Positions 46,943-47,744 of a DNA stretch of 47,744 nt are shown here, piece after piece; positions within the stretch are counted from its first letter, which is position 1, and every line of letters begins with the position of its first letter. The translations under genes and the position numbers were made by a program. The notes beneath the pieces are model-generated. The model saw only the letters and a program-made list of their open reading frames with translations, was not told where the DNA came from and made no database searches. This stretch comes from Candidatus Eiseniibacteriota bacterium. GTDB taxonomy: Bacteria > Eisenbacteria > RBG-16-71-46 > CAIMUX01. The stretch covers positions 1 through 47,744 of the forward strand of contig CAIMUX010000126.1 of the NCBI GenBank assembly GCA_903844735.1, in the 5' to 3' direction.

Positions 46943-46967
46943 GCCCATGACGGCCACGGTCATGGGC
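46943..46967 (+). other. Perfect 9-bp inverted repeat
   Basis: GCCCATGAC (46943-46951) and GTCATGGGC (46959-46967) around a 7-base loop, between the small ORF and the last gene. It could be a hairpin in the leader of the last gene or an operator. No T-tract follows. Confidence 0.5.
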
Positions 46968-47034
46968 GTAGCCAGAACGACCGGGTGTCATGTTCCCGCT
47001 GAACCAAGACAAGGGCGAAGGGGGCCCGAAGGCG

Positions 47035-47742
47035 ATGAAATCTCTCGTCGACATGAAGAAACTGCTCGTAGTCGCGATGTGTGGGATGTGGGTCTGTTTG
47101 TGGGGTGAGCCTGGGTATGGTGGGAACGCGGCAACGGAGGTGTCCGTTCGGGCCGGGTCGGTGGTGTCGCCTCAGCATGAAGTGGAGAGTGTTGCCGCGC
47201 GACCGGTGGGGCCGAGTGTGGCGGAATATGTGAGATCGGGCGGTCGTGTGGATCTGGAGGCGGTGCGAGCGTCGGGGTACGAAGGGGCGTTGGACCTCGA
47301 AGGGTACGAGGTTCGTGTGGATCCGAAGACGGGAGAACCGGTGGTGATGGCAAGAACTCCGGAAAGCGCCGCGACGAATCCGGATGACATCTATTGGGCG
47401 GACGGCTTTTGCCTTCCAGGGATGAACGCGAGGGTTTTTGCCTTGGCCGTGTATGACAGCAAACTCGTCTTTGGCGGTGATTTCACCGCTGCCGGGTGCG
47501 TGCCTGCGAAGGGCATCGCGTCGTGGGACGGGGCGAACTGGGCGGCCTTCGGATCGGGGGTTGAGGGGGGATATCAACGAGTCATAGCCCTGACGGTGTA
47601 CGATGGCGAGCTGATTGCCGGAGTGAGCGTGAGCACGGAATCTGAGGGTTCGAGGCCGGGTTTTGGATCATGGAAGCTGAGGTTCCGGGGTCTGCGTCCC
47701 TCAGGAACCGTAGAAATGACCCCCTCGCGAAGCTTGCTCTAA
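47035..47742 (+). CDS. Truncated exported repeat (propeller-like) protein
   Basis: A 235-residue reading frame that ends two bases before the window ends. It has an export signal (MKKLLVVAMCGMWVCLWG), a spacer with VRVDPKTGEPVVMARTPES, then FALAVYDSKLVFGGDFTAAG followed by IASWDGANWAAFGSGV, and again VIALTVYDGELIAG. These are the first two copies of a repeat seen in large secreted proteins with many such units. After about residue 195 the repeat stops and unrelated sequence runs to a TAA, so the gene is cut, probably by an inserted element or at an assembly break. Start ATG 47035 has GAAGG just before it; ATG 46990 and 47053 are alternatives. Codon use is unlike the salvage genes. Confidence 0.6.
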   Translation: MKSLVDMKKLLVVAMCGMWVCLWGEPGYGGNAATEVSVRAGSVVSPQHEVESVAARPVGPSVAEYVRSGGRVDLEAVRASGYEGALDLEGYEVRVDPKTGEPVVMARTPESAATNPDDIYWADGFCLPGMNARVFALAVYDSKLVFGGDFTAAGCVPAKGIASWDGANWAAFGSGVEGGYQRVIALTVYDGELIAGVSVSTESEGSRPGFGSWKLRFRGLRPSGTVEMTPSRSLL

Positions 47743-47744
47743 GC

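Noticed and set aside
46262-46963. Minus-strand frame of 233 codons after the phosphorylase
   Set aside because: Arg/Pro/Ser/Thr-rich with no domain; typical of a chance frame in G-rich sequence.

Overview
The window looks like one contig of a high-GC, Gram-negative, free-living bacterium. It has outer-membrane barrels, a lipoprotein importer, secreted subtilases whose C-termini resemble FlgD/type IX-secretion sorting domains, a DUF1573 protein, and core genes of ordinary bacterial type. Together these fit a poorly cultured lineage of the FCB/Eisenbacteria/Gemmatimonadota kind. That placement is inference, because no taxonomic marker was compared.

Layout. 1-700: a 43-bp tandem repeat array beside a frameshifted IS66 transposase remnant. 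0.8-2.4 kb: an AbiE-type type IV toxin-antitoxin pair. 2.9-5.2 kb: M18 aminopeptidase, OsmC-like protein and a small PAS protein. 5.2-8.0 kb (minus strand): a secreted S8 protease and a small outer-membrane barrel. 8.1-14.9 kb: the macromolecular-synthesis cluster rpsU-mutS2-dnaG-rpoD, with mutS2 placed between rpsU and dnaG. 15.0-16.6 kb: tRNA-CAT, tRNA-Val(CAC), a strong terminator, a zinc-ribbon coiled-coil protein and the RNase P RNA gene. 17.2-22.9 kb: EF-P, then an envelope cluster with an HExxH peptidase/beta-propeller/BamA-barrel fusion, a PQQ-type propeller and a PEGA protein. 23-30 kb: threonine aldolase, DUF1573 protein, a second S8 protease, and a histidine kinase with a receiver-only regulator. 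30.4-36.8 kb: an ABC-2 exporter whose ATPase gene is fused to half a permease, an ABC-F ATPase, a degenerate MobA-like nucleotidyltransferase and an unknown gene. 37.2-46.2 kb: a nucleoside uptake and salvage locus. 46.2 kb to the end: a gene-poor stretch and a truncated secreted repeat protein.

The best functional unit is the salvage locus. Adenosine deaminase is divergent from a tightly overlapping run of HPRT, uridine kinase, thymidine kinase, a BMP-family nucleoside-binding lipoprotein, one ABC ATPase, two permeases and purine nucleoside phosphorylase. Neighbouring stops and starts overlap by 4 bp in most cases, so the cell probably imports nucleosides and channels purines and pyrimidines into nucleotides from one transcript.

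The main oddities are the peptidase/propeller/barrel fusion, the ABC ATPase/half-permease fusion, an apparent non-AUG start for HPRT, repeated in-frame tandem expansions in linkers and tails, and a GAAGTC-rich degenerate element at four intergenic sites. All function calls rest on motif recognition by eye.
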